64,000 nt of DNA from JACRPH01 sp041665465 (GTDB lineage: Archaea; Nanobdellota; Nanobdellia; Woesearchaeales; GW2011-AR9), in NCBI GenBank assembly GCA_041665465.1, contig JBAYIU010000001.1, forward strand, positions 434,001-498,000, read 5' to 3'. Shown one piece after another: positions 50,513 to 59,668 of the stretch. Each line of letters begins with the position of its first letter. Positions within the stretch are counted from its first letter, which is position 1. The notes beneath the pieces were generated by a model. It worked only from the letters and a program-made list of their open reading frames with translations, did not search any database and was not told the origin of the DNA. Made by a program: the position numbers and the translations under genes.

Positions 50513-51766
50513 ATGAATTACTTAGATCAGTACACTCAATGGACAAATCAATTAGGTGCCCATAAAGTCACCATTTCAGGGATTACTGTAGATGTAGATA
50601 GGAGTATTTTCTCCCCTAATCCAGAATTAACCTATTCATCTTCCATGATTCTAGACCATTTTCCAGAGGTAAGAAACAAATCTGTGTTGGATTTAGGAAC
50701 AGGTAGTGGAATTCTCTCCTTATATGCAGCTAAACAAGGCGCTAAAAAAGTCATAGCCGTAGATTTAGATGAACGTGCTGTTTCAAATGCCAGAAGAAAT
50801 GTAAAAAATCATTCTTTAGATGATAGAGTTCAAGTAATCCAGAGTAATCTGTTTGATAAAGTAAATGAAAAATACGATTTAATTCTTGCTAACTTACCCA
50901 TTTTAGGAGAAGATCTTTCAGAAAGACTACTTGGTGAAGCTCCGACTTACTTAAAAGAAGAAGGAAAGCTACTATTAACTTCAGCAGAGTTTGGAGAGGT
51001 TAAAGCACTCAGAGATCTAAGTGATAAATGGGAATATCAACAACACCAGATAAATAAATTTGGAGTAGAATGGAGACTATACACTTTCACATTAAAGAAT
51101 AATCAATGGATTTATTTAGCTCAAGACTATCAAAAGAAAAACTCTCCGATTGATGAGATTGGTTATAATAAGATACTTAGCCTTCTTGGAAATGCTCAAG
51201 GAAAGAGACTTTTAGATTATGGGTGTGGTTCAGGAAATATTGCCCAAAGAGTTGCAGAGAAAGGAGCATTAGTAACAGGAGTAGATATTTCTAGAGAAGC
51301 CATCTCCACTGCCAAAAGTAAGAAGATTTCTAACGCTTCCTTTAGTACAACTAGAGAATATAGAGTAAGACCAAACTTTTATGAAGTAATCATGTTAAAC
51401 TTTGTAGTTTGTTGCGTTGAGGAAAGTGAAGAGGTTCAAAGAATATTTTCTAATCTTTATCATCAACTTCAACCGAAGGGAGAGTTATTAATATTAGAAC
51501 CACATCCAAATTCACATTTACATGAATACTTATCCATGAAAAGAGAAATTAGTGGAGAAGTACAGGAAGGAAGTAAAATTAAAGTCCAATTGGCAGGCAT
51601 GGATTCTAGCTTTTATGATTATTGGAGAAGTAGGAAATTTTATCTTAATTCTTTAAATCAAGTAGGTTTCTCAGAAGTAGAAGAGTTTTATCCTTTAGCC
51701 TCTGGCCCAGATTGGCGCGATGAAACTAAATATCCTCCATTTATGATCCTAAGAGCAAAGAAGTAG
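50513..51766 (+). CDS. Tandem SAM methyltransferase protein
   Basis: 417 residues with two Rossmann methyltransferase domains. Domain 1 (about 10-200) has VLDLGTGSGILSLYAAKQGA then VDLDERAVSNAR and LILANLPI, like HemK/PrmA enzymes but with NLPI in place of NPPY. Domain 2 (about 220-415) has LLDYGCGSGNIAQRVAEKGA then VDISREAI, like small-molecule methyltransferases. Each has a complete SAM-binding glycine loop. Substrates unknown. The ATG is close behind a palindromic promoter shared with trmB. Confidence 0.85.
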   Translation: MNYLDQYTQWTNQLGAHKVTISGITVDVDRSIFSPNPELTYSSSMILDHFPEVRNKSVLDLGTGSGILSLYAAKQGAKKVIAVDLDERAVSNARRNVKNHSLDDRVQVIQSNLFDKVNEKYDLILANLPILGEDLSERLLGEAPTYLKEEGKLLLTSAEFGEVKALRDLSDKWEYQQHQINKFGVEWRLYTFTLKNNQWIYLAQDYQKKNSPIDEIGYNKILSLLGNAQGKRLLDYGCGSGNIAQRVAEKGALVTGVDISREAISTAKSKKISNASFSTTREYRVRPNFYEVIMLNFVVCCVEESEEVQRIFSNLYHQLQPKGELLILEPHPNSHLHEYLSMKREISGEVQEGSKIKVQLAGMDSSFYDYWRSRKFYLNSLNQVGFSEVEEFYPLASGPDWRDETKYPPFMILRAKK

Positions 51767-51810
51767 TTCTACAAAAAAGTTAATAAACAAAAGAAGAATT
51801 ACTTGAAGTT

Positions 51811-52338
51811 ATGAAAATTGTCTTTATTTACGGACCACCAGCGGCAGGTAAGCTAACGGTAGCTGAAGAATTAGTAAAATTGACAAAATACAAGTTATAC
51901 CATAATCATTTAAGTGCAGATTTATTGCATTCTGTGCTTAAGTTTCGTTCTGAGGAGTATCTTCACCTAAACGAATTATTCCGATCAGAAATATTAAAAG
52001 CAGCAGCTAAGCAGAAAGTTAAAGGAATAATTATGACTTTTTGTTATGCTCCTTCGCTAGATAAAGATAATGTTAAGAATCTAATTAAATTAGTAAATAG
52101 AATAAAAGGAAAGATTCATTTTGTTTATCTTCGTCCGGAAGATGAAGAATTATTTAGAAGAGTAGCTGGAGAGTCACGTAAGAGATATAAAAAATTAAAG
52201 GATGTCCAGAAGTTAAAAGTATCTCTTAAGAAATGGGATTTCCCCCCTATTCCCTTTACCGATAATTTGTTAATAAACAATACCAACATCCCGGCCAAGA
52301 AAGTAGCTCAGATTATTAAAAAACATTATAGGTTATAA
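51811..52338 (+). CDS. P-loop kinase-like protein
   Basis: 175 residues. Walker A is GPPAAGKLT (about 8-16), with IMTFCYAP as a possible second strand and RRVAGESRKRYKK as a lid region. It resembles small nucleotide or shikimate-type kinases, with no specific match. TATA-like AGTTAATAAAC is about 30 nt upstream. The stop is 2 nt before the transporter ATG. Confidence 0.7.
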   Translation: MKIVFIYGPPAAGKLTVAEELVKLTKYKLYHNHLSADLLHSVLKFRSEEYLHLNELFRSEILKAAAKQKVKGIIMTFCYAPSLDKDNVKNLIKLVNRIKGKIHFVYLRPEDEELFRRVAGESRKRYKKLKDVQKLKVSLKKWDFPPIPFTDNLLINNTNIPAKKVAQIIKKHYRL

Positions 52339-52340
52339 CC

Positions 52341-53207
52341 ATGATCTGGTTCGTCTTAGCCTTATTAGCAGCATTCTTTGACGCTTCTTATTATGCTGCA
52401 ATTAAGAAATACCTCCAAAAGATAGATGAAAATGCTCTGGCTGCTGGAGCCTTATTAATCTCATTCGTCATTCTATTTACCATCTCCTTAATTCGAGGTA
52501 TCCCTACATTTAATCTTACTTTCATTCTCGCCATCCTTGCCAATGCCATCCTGGACATCATTTCTATCAAACTTTATCTTAAAGCTCTCAAGTACACGGA
52601 TTTATCTCTGGCTATGCCCATGATTTCTTTCACCCCTATTTTCTTAATTCTAACTTCTTTTATTATCTTGAGAGAGTTGCCCAGTTATCTCGGTCTCTTG
52701 GGAATCTTGCTGATCGTGATCGGATCTTATTTACTCAACTTCAAGAAAGGAAAATACTCTTTACTTCAACCACTGAAAGAGATTTGGCACAACAAAGGGT
52801 TATTTTACATGCTGATTGTAGCTTTCATTTACAGTTTGACTTCAGTGTTTGATAAAGTAGTAATGGTTAATTCTGACCCTTATTTTGGATCTGCCTTGTT
52901 ACGATTAATTCCAGGAATATTCTTTCTAGTTTTAGCCTTGAGAAATAAAACCTCTTTACCGAAGGAAAGGCCAGTAAAAAAATACACTGCCTTTATAGTT
53001 GCGGGAATTATAACCGCGCTAGCAACGATTACTATTAATATTGCCTTGACCATGCAAATAGTTCCTTACGTTATCTCTCTTAAAAGGACCAGTATCCTGT
53101 TAAGTGTGATTTACGGAGGCGTCTTGTTTAAAGAGAAATCGATGTGGCAAAGATTAACTGGGGCCCTGATTATGGTAGCAGGAGTGATTATTATTCTGCT
53201 CTCTTAG
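52341..53207 (+). CDS. EamA/DMT-family transporter
   Basis: 288 residues with about ten membrane helices in two five-helix EamA repeats (about 1-135 and 150-288). TDLSLAMPMISFTPIFLILT (about 87-106) and VPYVISLKRTSILLSVIYGG are the paired motif regions near the end of each repeat. Likely exports or takes up a metabolite; substrate unknown. Downstream of the P-loop kinase gene with a 2-nt gap. Confidence 0.85.
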   Translation: MIWFVLALLAAFFDASYYAAIKKYLQKIDENALAAGALLISFVILFTISLIRGIPTFNLTFILAILANAILDIISIKLYLKALKYTDLSLAMPMISFTPIFLILTSFIILRELPSYLGLLGILLIVIGSYLLNFKKGKYSLLQPLKEIWHNKGLFYMLIVAFIYSLTSVFDKVVMVNSDPYFGSALLRLIPGIFFLVLALRNKTSLPKERPVKKYTAFIVAGIITALATITINIALTMQIVPYVISLKRTSILLSVIYGGVLFKEKSMWQRLTGALIMVAGVIIILLS

Positions 53208-53244
53208 TAAGGTTTATATCTTAATCCCCACTTTTATATTTATT

Positions 53245-55203
53245 ATGACTAAAGTGGTGATATGGTTTATTGTTCTCTTAACTCTAGCTACCCTCTCCAT
53301 AGCAGATTCTAACTTATATTTATTAGATTCATTACAAATCCAATTAGACTTAAGTGGGAAATTCACTCTCAGTTCAGAAGTACTCTCAGCACAAACTCAG
53401 AAAGTAACCACTGAATTAAATCTCGTCCCTAAAAATGATTATCGTCAGCAAGTACAAGAAATCGATCAGATGTTTGGAAAGCAATTAAATAATAAGATTA
53501 TTTATGAGTGGAATAATGTGAATTTAGGAGAAAAGGAATTTGGGTATTCCGCCTTAATCAACACCAAAAACGAAAGGGTTAAAGTTCAGTTTATGGTCCC
53601 CTTTCCGTTAAGAGATGTTAAAGAATTTGAGCAATACACTTGGCCCACTGAGACCATTGATTCTAACGACCCAGAGGTTATCGCCAAAGCTGCAGAATTA
53701 GCGGAAGGAGAAGATGACGCGTTTAAGGTAGCATTTAAACTAGCCAGTTGGGTGGAAGAAAATGTCAAATATGATTTAAACACTCTTACTGCTAAAACTT
53801 CTCAAAAAGCCAGTTGGGTATTGGAAAATAGACAAGGAGTGTGCGATGAAATGACTTCTTTGTTTATAGCCATGTGTCGTTCTTTAGGTATCCCGGCTAG
53901 ATTTGTTTCCGGAGTGTCTTATTCTAATTCCCCTTTGTTCAATGAACCTTGGCAGCCCCATGGGTGGGCAGAAGTTTATTTCCCAGAGATAGGATGGGTA
54001 AGTTTTGATACTGCGTTTGGAGAATTTGGGTATGTTGATGTAACCCATATAAAATTAAGAGAAACCTTAGATTCGGATGAACCAGCCACAAAATATGAAT
54101 GGCTAGGCAATAATATTAAATTATCTTCTGACCCATTAAAGTTTAAGATAGAAACCCTAAAAGAGGGGATTGAAGAAGAGGAAGAAGTTCAGTTTGAACA
54201 AGAGATTGAAGCATCGGAAGTCGACTTTGGCAGTTATAATTTGATTCGAGGAATTCTAAAGAACAATGCAGATTATTACGTAGCAACTACTTTACAACTT
54301 GCTGTACCTAAAGAGATTCAAATCTTAGGAAGGAATAAAAGAACTATTCTTTTAGCTCCAAAAGAGGTTAAAGAGACTTATTGGAGAGTAAAGATCCCTG
54401 AAGATCTTGATTCCAAATATTGGTACAATTTTCCTACTAGAATTTATTCCGAGAAAAACGTTTCTGCAGAGAATCAATTTCAAGTCCAACGGGGCAAACC
54501 CATTTATTCTTTCAATGATGTTCAGAAATTAATGGTAGTAGAGGAAGACAGAAGTTATTCCAGAAAGGTTTCTCTTACTTGTGATGTTCCTAAAAGTGTT
54601 TATCTCAACCAATCTAAAGAAGCGAATTGCACTATTAAGAACTTGGGCGATCAGAACCTAGGAGAGGTACGTTTTTGTATTGGAGGAGTATGTGAAAACA
54701 TTAACCTTCCAATTAACTCAGTAAAGAACAGCCAGATTAAGTTAAAAAGTGATAAGGTTGGTTGGAATAAACTGATTGTTAGTTCTGAAAACGAAATTAT
54801 TGATAAGAAGATGTCTTTTGATTATAGTGTTTTAGATAAACCGAGGTTAACGGTGGAAGTTAAAGCTCCAGAAATAGTAAAGTTAGGAGAAGGTTTTGAG
54901 ATGCAACTTATCTTAAATCGGACTTCTTTTACTCCGCCGAAAGATGTCCATATCAGTATTACCGGAGCAGGAGTAGAACAAAGATTAGAATTAGAGGAAC
55001 TGAAAGAGTCACAACTGACCATCATTGAGTTAAGTAGTGAAAGATTTGGTAAATCTAATAATTATCTCTTGAATGCTACTTGGAAAGATCCACTCAATCA
55101 AAGTTACTCAGAAGTGCAAAATATCTTAATTAAAGGGAAGGGTGAAACTTTCTCTCAGAAAGTTAAGCTGTTTTTAAATAGCATCATTGGAGCATTTCAA
55201 TAA
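53245..55203 (+). CDS. Secreted transglutaminase-like protein
   Basis: 652 residues with an N-terminal signal or anchor (about 3-20). A transglutaminase-like cysteine protease core lies at about 160-270: QGVCDEMTSLFIAMCRSLGI carries the nucleophile (about Cys200), QPHGWAEVYF the His, and WVSFDTAFGE the Asp. All three triad positions are present. The C-terminal half is beta-rich and Ig-like, with two Cys (about 450-495). It could cleave or cross-link surface proteins. The next gene (pan) starts 64 nt past its stop. Confidence 0.8.
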   Translation: MTKVVIWFIVLLTLATLSIADSNLYLLDSLQIQLDLSGKFTLSSEVLSAQTQKVTTELNLVPKNDYRQQVQEIDQMFGKQLNNKIIYEWNNVNLGEKEFGYSALINTKNERVKVQFMVPFPLRDVKEFEQYTWPTETIDSNDPEVIAKAAELAEGEDDAFKVAFKLASWVEENVKYDLNTLTAKTSQKASWVLENRQGVCDEMTSLFIAMCRSLGIPARFVSGVSYSNSPLFNEPWQPHGWAEVYFPEIGWVSFDTAFGEFGYVDVTHIKLRETLDSDEPATKYEWLGNNIKLSSDPLKFKIETLKEGIEEEEEVQFEQEIEASEVDFGSYNLIRGILKNNADYYVATTLQLAVPKEIQILGRNKRTILLAPKEVKETYWRVKIPEDLDSKYWYNFPTRIYSEKNVSAENQFQVQRGKPIYSFNDVQKLMVVEEDRSYSRKVSLTCDVPKSVYLNQSKEANCTIKNLGDQNLGEVRFCIGGVCENINLPINSVKNSQIKLKSDKVGWNKLIVSSENEIIDKKMSFDYSVLDKPRLTVEVKAPEIVKLGEGFEMQLILNRTSFTPPKDVHISITGAGVEQRLELEELKESQLTIIELSSERFGKSNNYLLNATWKDPLNQSYSEVQNILIKGKGETFSQKVKLFLNSIIGAFQ

Positions 55204-55236
55204 AATAGGCTCAAGGGGTGGTTTTAAGGACACAAC

Positions 55237-55248
55237 CTTTAAAAATAC
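55237..55248 (+). promoter_or_regulatory. TATA element of pan
   Basis: CTTTAAAAATAC lies 20-31 nt before the ATG at 55268. This supports a leaderless pan mRNA and excludes the upstream TTG as start. Confidence 0.6.
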
Positions 55249-55267
55249 AAAGTATATTCTAAGCAAT

Positions 55268-56470
55268 ATGGTTAAAGACGAAAGCGTCAAACAGACATTC
55301 TCGGAAGATATAGAAATTCAGAACGAAGAGAAAGAACTTACTGAACAGCTCCAGAAAACTAAAGAAGAAAACAAGGTTTTAGGATCACAAGTACGAAGAT
55401 TACAAGAAGAAGCAGGTATGCTTAGAGAATTGTTTAATAACGCTAACAATGAATTAAATCATATGAAGAAGCCAGCTTTATTGGTGGCAGAAGTTGGCAC
55501 AGTCAAAGAAGATAAAGCAGTAATAAAGTTAACTAACGGAAACAAGTTTTATTGTTATATTTCTAAAGATGTAAAGAATCTACGACCAGGAGAAACAGTA
55601 TTAGTTGACCAGAAATCTTTAAACATTATCGAAAAGGTAGAATTACAAGACAGTTCTGAAGTAGAAAAGTTTGTGATCATCGGAAAGCCAAAAGAAACCT
55701 GGGAGAGTATAGGTGGATTAAATAAAGAGATAGAGGAAGTAAAAGAAGTTATCGAATTACCTTTAAAGAAACCAAAATTGTTTGAAAAAGTAGGAATTAA
55801 CCCACCAAAAGGAATTTTGTTATACGGCCCACCAGGAACAGGAAAAACCTTATTAGCTAAAGCGGCAGCAAACAGCACCCATGCTACGTTTATAGAAATT
55901 GTTGGTTCCGAGTTGGTCCAAAAATTTATTGGAGAAGGAGCCAAATTAGTTAAAGAAATCTTTGAACTGGCTCGAAAAAGAGCGCCCACCATTATCTTTA
56001 TTGATGAAATAGATGCTGTAGCGGCCACACGTATGGAAACTGGAACCTCTGGAGAAAGAGAAGTTAATCGAACCTTTATGCAATTACTGTCAGAACTAGA
56101 TGGATTTAAGCCCCTAGATAAAGTTAAAATTATTGGTGCCACCAACAGAATCGATATCTTAGATAAAGCAATTATTCGCCCCGGTCGTTTGGATCGGTTA
56201 ATTGAAGTTGGTTTACCCGATGAAGCAGGACGATTACAAATATTTAAAGTTCATTCCAGTAAGATGAATCTTAATAAGGTTAAATCAAAAGAGTTAGCCA
56301 AAGTGATGGAAGGATTATCTGGAGCGGAAATCAGAGCAGTATGCACTGAAGCAGGATACTTTGCTATCAGACAAAATCGTAGTCATGTTACTCAAGAAGA
56401 CTTCTTAAAAGCCATTGAGAAAGTCAGAATGGAAGAAGAAGATGATGGATATAAGAGATTGTTTGGATAA
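55268..56470 (+). CDS. pan: Proteasome-activating nucleotidase PAN
   Basis: 400 residues from the ATG at 55268. Order: N-terminal coiled coil (about 12-55), OB domain (about 60-125) and AAA+ domain. Walker A is GPPGTGKT, Walker B is IIFIDEIDA, the pore loop is KFIGEGAK and the arginine-finger region is RPGRLDR. It unfolds proteins and feeds them to the 20S proteasome whose alpha subunit is at 13379. The C-terminal gate-opening motif, usually hydrophobic-Tyr-X, reads LFG here. Confidence 0.95.
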   Translation: MVKDESVKQTFSEDIEIQNEEKELTEQLQKTKEENKVLGSQVRRLQEEAGMLRELFNNANNELNHMKKPALLVAEVGTVKEDKAVIKLTNGNKFYCYISKDVKNLRPGETVLVDQKSLNIIEKVELQDSSEVEKFVIIGKPKETWESIGGLNKEIEEVKEVIELPLKKPKLFEKVGINPPKGILLYGPPGTGKTLLAKAAANSTHATFIEIVGSELVQKFIGEGAKLVKEIFELARKRAPTIIFIDEIDAVAATRMETGTSGEREVNRTFMQLLSELDGFKPLDKVKIIGATNRIDILDKAIIRPGRLDRLIEVGLPDEAGRLQIFKVHSSKMNLNKVKSKELAKVMEGLSGAEIRAVCTEAGYFAIRQNRSHVTQEDFLKAIEKVRMEEEDDGYKRLFG

Positions 56471-56474
56471 GAGA

Positions 56475-57221
56475 TTATTTTCTTAACTCTAGTTTATTAC
56501 TCTTTTCCCACATACTTTCAAAGAACTTAGCCATAGAAACAGCAAAGTCCTTATTTTTAGTATAAACAGAAAGACGTTCTTTGGGATTGTCTCCGGCAAT
56601 AGAAATAATGGCTTCTTTTTGATCTTTTATGGCCAGCCGCATTCCGGGAAAAAGGTTCATCCTAAACAATACCCCTTCCTTAGATAACTTGCGGATAGAT
56701 TCTTCGTTTTTAGGACCAATTTGAGAAATAATCATCCTAACCTTAACTCCCCGTTTTATAGCTCGAATCTTACTAATTAAACTACCAGAATCAGGTTCAA
56801 ATACTCCCGGAATAGATAATATCTCCTTCTCTGCTTCATCTTGCATGTTTCTTATAACTTTAAGCTGCTTATCCTTCCCTCGCAGAACAACACTCTCATT
56901 TTCTGGAGCAGAAAGAGGAGTGATTTTTATAGTAGGAATATGTAATTTAAACGATTCAATCTGTTTTTCTTTCTCTTTAATGATCCGGTTAAAAGATATT
57001 CTCGGATCGAGGAGAGTAAATATCTTAGGTTCGTTATTACTACAGATAATCAACCCTCTTTCTTCCAACTTACTAAGAATATCATAGATACGTCCGTAAG
57101 GAACCCCACTTTTCTTGCAGAGGTGAGGAGCTTTAGCTGAACCTAGATCTACTAGAGCAAGGTATGCTTTCTGTTCATATGTTCCTAACCCAAATTCATC
57201 TAAATAATCTTTTATCTGCAT
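56475..57221 (-). CDS. TrmB-family transcriptional regulator
   Basis: 248 residues from the ATG at 57221 (MQIKDYLDEFGLGTYEQKAY); an in-frame start 24 nt earlier would lie inside the operator palindrome. The HTH (about 1-65) has VPYGRIYDILSKLEERGLII. The ligand domain (about 100-245) includes KAIR-like ISKIRAIKRGVKVRMIISQI. TATA AATATTTAAATA (57247-57258) is about 27 nt upstream. Confidence 0.87.
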   Translation of the reverse strand: MQIKDYLDEFGLGTYEQKAYLALVDLGSAKAPHLCKKSGVPYGRIYDILSKLEERGLIICSNNEPKIFTLLDPRISFNRIIKEKEKQIESFKLHIPTIKITPLSAPENESVVLRGKDKQLKVIRNMQDEAEKEILSIPGVFEPDSGSLISKIRAIKRGVKVRMIISQIGPKNEESIRKLSKEGVLFRMNLFPGMRLAIKDQKEAIISIAGDNPKERLSVYTKNKDFAVSMAKFFESMWEKSNKLELRK

Positions 57222-57222
57222 T

Positions 57223-57240
57223 ACAACTATTAATAGTTGT
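57223..57240. promoter_or_regulatory. 18-bp perfect palindrome at a trmB start
   Basis: ACAACTATTAATAGTTGT is a perfect palindrome that sits between the TATA box and the ATG, across the predicted transcription start. That is the classic place for self-repression. Confidence 0.65.
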
Positions 57241-57311
57241 TGCAACTATTTAAATATTGTGATGGTTAGAGAAGATAATAAGAGGGAGGTGGGATAGGGG
57301 AGAGATTGAAT

Positions 57312-57986
57312 ATGATTAAGGATGTAGAATATTATTTTTCAGGACAAAAGATTAGTTTACCGGGATATTTGTGGAAATTAGGGGATAAAGGAATCAAAGA
57401 AGAAGAAATAATTGCCGCATTTCCGGGTCGTTTTATGCCTTATCATTTTGGCCACTACGAGACCCATAAAAGAATCGCTGCTAGTTATGATCGAATGCAT
57501 ATCGGAATTGTTAACCCTGACCCTTGGGACACTAAACTGACAGGAGAAAGATTTACCTTGGACAAGAATTTCTTAACTTATGCTGAGAGAATAGAAATGA
57601 TTGGTACTGCTTGTGATGAGATTAGAAGGAAACTTCCAGAGAGTGCTAAATTCACGATGGGACCCTACTATCCTAAACGATGGTATGGAGAAGAAGTATA
57701 TTCACGATTTAATCCAGGGAATAAAGACACTTTCCTTCAACATTTAGCAGTAAGAGATGATTTTGATCGAGATAAAGTACAACGATTAATTAAAAGCCAG
57801 AGGAACTTTGCAATAGTCCCCTTAGTGAGAGATGGAGAGAGGATTTATAGTGCAACCTTAATCCGTAAATTAATGTTAGAGGGAGAAGAATGGAGAGAGT
57901 TAGTTCCATCGTTTACGGAATCAGTTATTGACAAACATCATATTGTTGAAAGATTAAGAGACCTGAATCGAGACATATCTGGTTGA
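57312..57986 (+). CDS. NadM-like adenylyltransferase
   Basis: 224 residues from the ATG at 57312; a TTG 6 nt earlier is possible. AAFPGRFMPYHFGHYETHKR carries the HxGH-type motif of nucleotidyltransferases (PYHFGH). The C-terminal IYSATLIRKLMLEGEEWREL matches the ISxxxIR motif of NMN adenylyltransferase. It would transfer AMP to NMN or a similar nucleotide. It is longer than archaeal NadM (about 170-190 residues), with additions in the middle and at the end. Confidence 0.75.
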   Translation: MIKDVEYYFSGQKISLPGYLWKLGDKGIKEEEIIAAFPGRFMPYHFGHYETHKRIAASYDRMHIGIVNPDPWDTKLTGERFTLDKNFLTYAERIEMIGTACDEIRRKLPESAKFTMGPYYPKRWYGEEVYSRFNPGNKDTFLQHLAVRDDFDRDKVQRLIKSQRNFAIVPLVRDGERIYSATLIRKLMLEGEEWRELVPSFTESVIDKHHIVERLRDLNRDISG

Positions 57987-58011
57987 AGAAAAAAGGACAG
58001 GAGAAGAGGAA

Positions 58012-58563
58012 TTATAACTTCTTCTTTATCTCTTCCAATAATAAGGGAAATGTAGTATACCCTGCGGCTTTATTGAAATGGCCTGCATTCTTAATTATTT
58101 TTACTTTAATCTCAAGAAATCTAGCAATCTCTTCGGCTCGATCCAAAGGAACATAAGGATCATTATCGGAATGATAAATCTGAAAAGTAGAACAATTACT
58201 TCTTATCTTCTGCCAATCGAAGTGATGATTAACAAACGTATCATTGATTAGATCAAAATCAGGATGGTTTAATTTTCCAACAAAACCAGAAATAAAGAAA
58301 GCAGATTTAACCTTATGCCTTTCCAACAGATGAAGAATAAAGGCCGGACCAAGGGAATGTCCCACAAGAATAGAGTTTTCATCAATTAGCATCTCGCAAG
58401 GCTTAAAGACTTTCATCCAAGAAGATAAGCTCTGATTATTGGGAGTAGGAAATTTTGGGATAAAGACTTTACAACCCAACTCTTCTAATTCCGTTTTCAA
58501 CCAAGGGAACCAATTCTCTTCTGGACTTCCATACGAACCGTGAATAATAAATATTTTATTCAT
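58012..58563 (-). CDS. RBBP9/YdeN-like serine hydrolase
   Basis: 183 residues. A small alpha/beta hydrolase with an N-terminal FIIHGSYGSPEENWFPWL, nucleophile motif GHSLGP (Ser about 69), IYHSDNDPYVPL (Asp about 135-137) and NAGHFN (His about 162). This is the pattern of the RBBP9/YdeN family. Substrate unknown. Its ATG overlaps the stop of the double-Lrp gene (ATGA), so it is probably under that regulator. Confidence 0.85.
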   Translation of the reverse strand: MNKIFIIHGSYGSPEENWFPWLKTELEELGCKVFIPKFPTPNNQSLSSWMKVFKPCEMLIDENSILVGHSLGPAFILHLLERHKVKSAFFISGFVGKLNHPDFDLINDTFVNHHFDWQKIRSNCSTFQIYHSDNDPYVPLDRAEEIARFLEIKVKIIKNAGHFNKAAGYTTFPLLLEEIKKKL

Positions 58564-59540
58564 TTCTTAATCTCTCCCCAAGGATAATAGTTTAATTTAA
58601 ACTCTTGATAGATTTTAAGTATTTCGTAACTTTTTATAAATTCTCCAAATCTACTTCTAATGTGAGCGATGATTTCTCTAAGATGGTTGCCATTCTTAAC
58701 TATCAATTCTAATTCTACATCATTAACCCCGATAGATTTACTGTAATACAAGATATAAGGATGCATGCGTGAATATTGGATAAATGTTTTTTCTACCTTT
58801 TCAGAAAGATTTTTTGTCCGGATAAAAACTTTATATCTCTCAAAACCAATCTTCTCTAGATCTAAAGCAGTAGTGAATCCTTCAATCACCCCCTTTTCCT
58901 TGAGCTTGTCAATTCGATAAGCGATGGTCTTAGCAGGAATTTTAAGAACTTTTCCCATTTCTACTAAAGGATAACGCGCATTTCTGGCTAACAAAGTAAC
59001 AATCCCTTTTTCTATCTCGTCTAATTCTATCACTTCTTTTGGCTGACCAGCATAAATTAAAGGAGGTAGATCTTTTTTCTCTCCTAAAAGATAACCGGAA
59101 CGGAAGTGATTAGCTTGGGTAACTAAGGCAATATCTTTCTTTTCAATGAACTCTCCATAAAGATTATTTAGTTCTAGATTGAACTTCTCGAAGGATTCAA
59201 AGTTCCCGGGAAAAACCACAATAATATAATCCCACATTCCTTCACATCCCACTACCCAAGGAATATATTGGTGAGCAATTAGATATTCTGTAAATTCTTT
59301 CTCTTTTTCGGGAGAAATGTCAATCAGCTTGAAGTACATTCTAAAAGAAAGATGGCCAATTAAAGGAGTATTGATTACTGTGGGAAAGGAAAGAATGACC
59401 TTATTCTTAACCAGATTATTAATCTTAAAAGTACAGCCTTGTTTTGAGATCCCTATTTTTTTTGCTAGTTGAGAAGCAGAAAGACGACTGTCAATATCCA
59501 ATTCGTAAAGTAGCTTCTTATCTTTTATATCTAGCTTCAT
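58560..59540 (-). CDS. Double-module Lrp/AsnC-like regulator
   Basis: 326 residues, third copy of this layout. HTH 1 (about 2-50) has DIKDKKLLYELDIDSRLSAS; the first RAM-like domain runs to about 155. HTH 2 (about 170-225) has DEIEKGIVTLLARNARYPLV; a second RAM-like domain follows. It is coupled to the serine hydrolase. The promoter has TATTTATATAAAAG and, just before the ATG, the direct repeat TTGACT-T-TTGACT. Confidence 0.85.
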   Translation of the reverse strand: MKLDIKDKKLLYELDIDSRLSASQLAKKIGISKQGCTFKINNLVKNKVILSFPTVINTPLIGHLSFRMYFKLIDISPEKEKEFTEYLIAHQYIPWVVGCEGMWDYIIVVFPGNFESFEKFNLELNNLYGEFIEKKDIALVTQANHFRSGYLLGEKKDLPPLIYAGQPKEVIELDEIEKGIVTLLARNARYPLVEMGKVLKIPAKTIAYRIDKLKEKGVIEGFTTALDLEKIGFERYKVFIRTKNLSEKVEKTFIQYSRMHPYILYYSKSIGVNDVELELIVKNGNHLREIIAHIRSRFGEFIKSYEILKIYQEFKLNYYPWGEIKK

Positions 59541-59668
59541 TATCAGTCAAAAGTCAATCTTTTATATAAATATTCCTCTAAATGACCAATAATTACATAA
59601 TAAGATTAATAGATAAATTGTCTTTGTATAGTAGTATATTTAAAATAAAACTAAAAGGAGGAAATAAA

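Noticed and set aside
55555..56145. Minus-strand frame of 196 codons opposite pan
   Set aside because: It is the antisense of the conserved AAA+ domain, which often leaves a long open frame on the other strand.
56780..56800. T-loop-like GGTTCAAAT suggesting a tRNA
   Set aside because: It lies inside a well-supported TrmB coding region, and no acceptor or anticodon stem can be folded around it. No other tRNA-like segment was seen.
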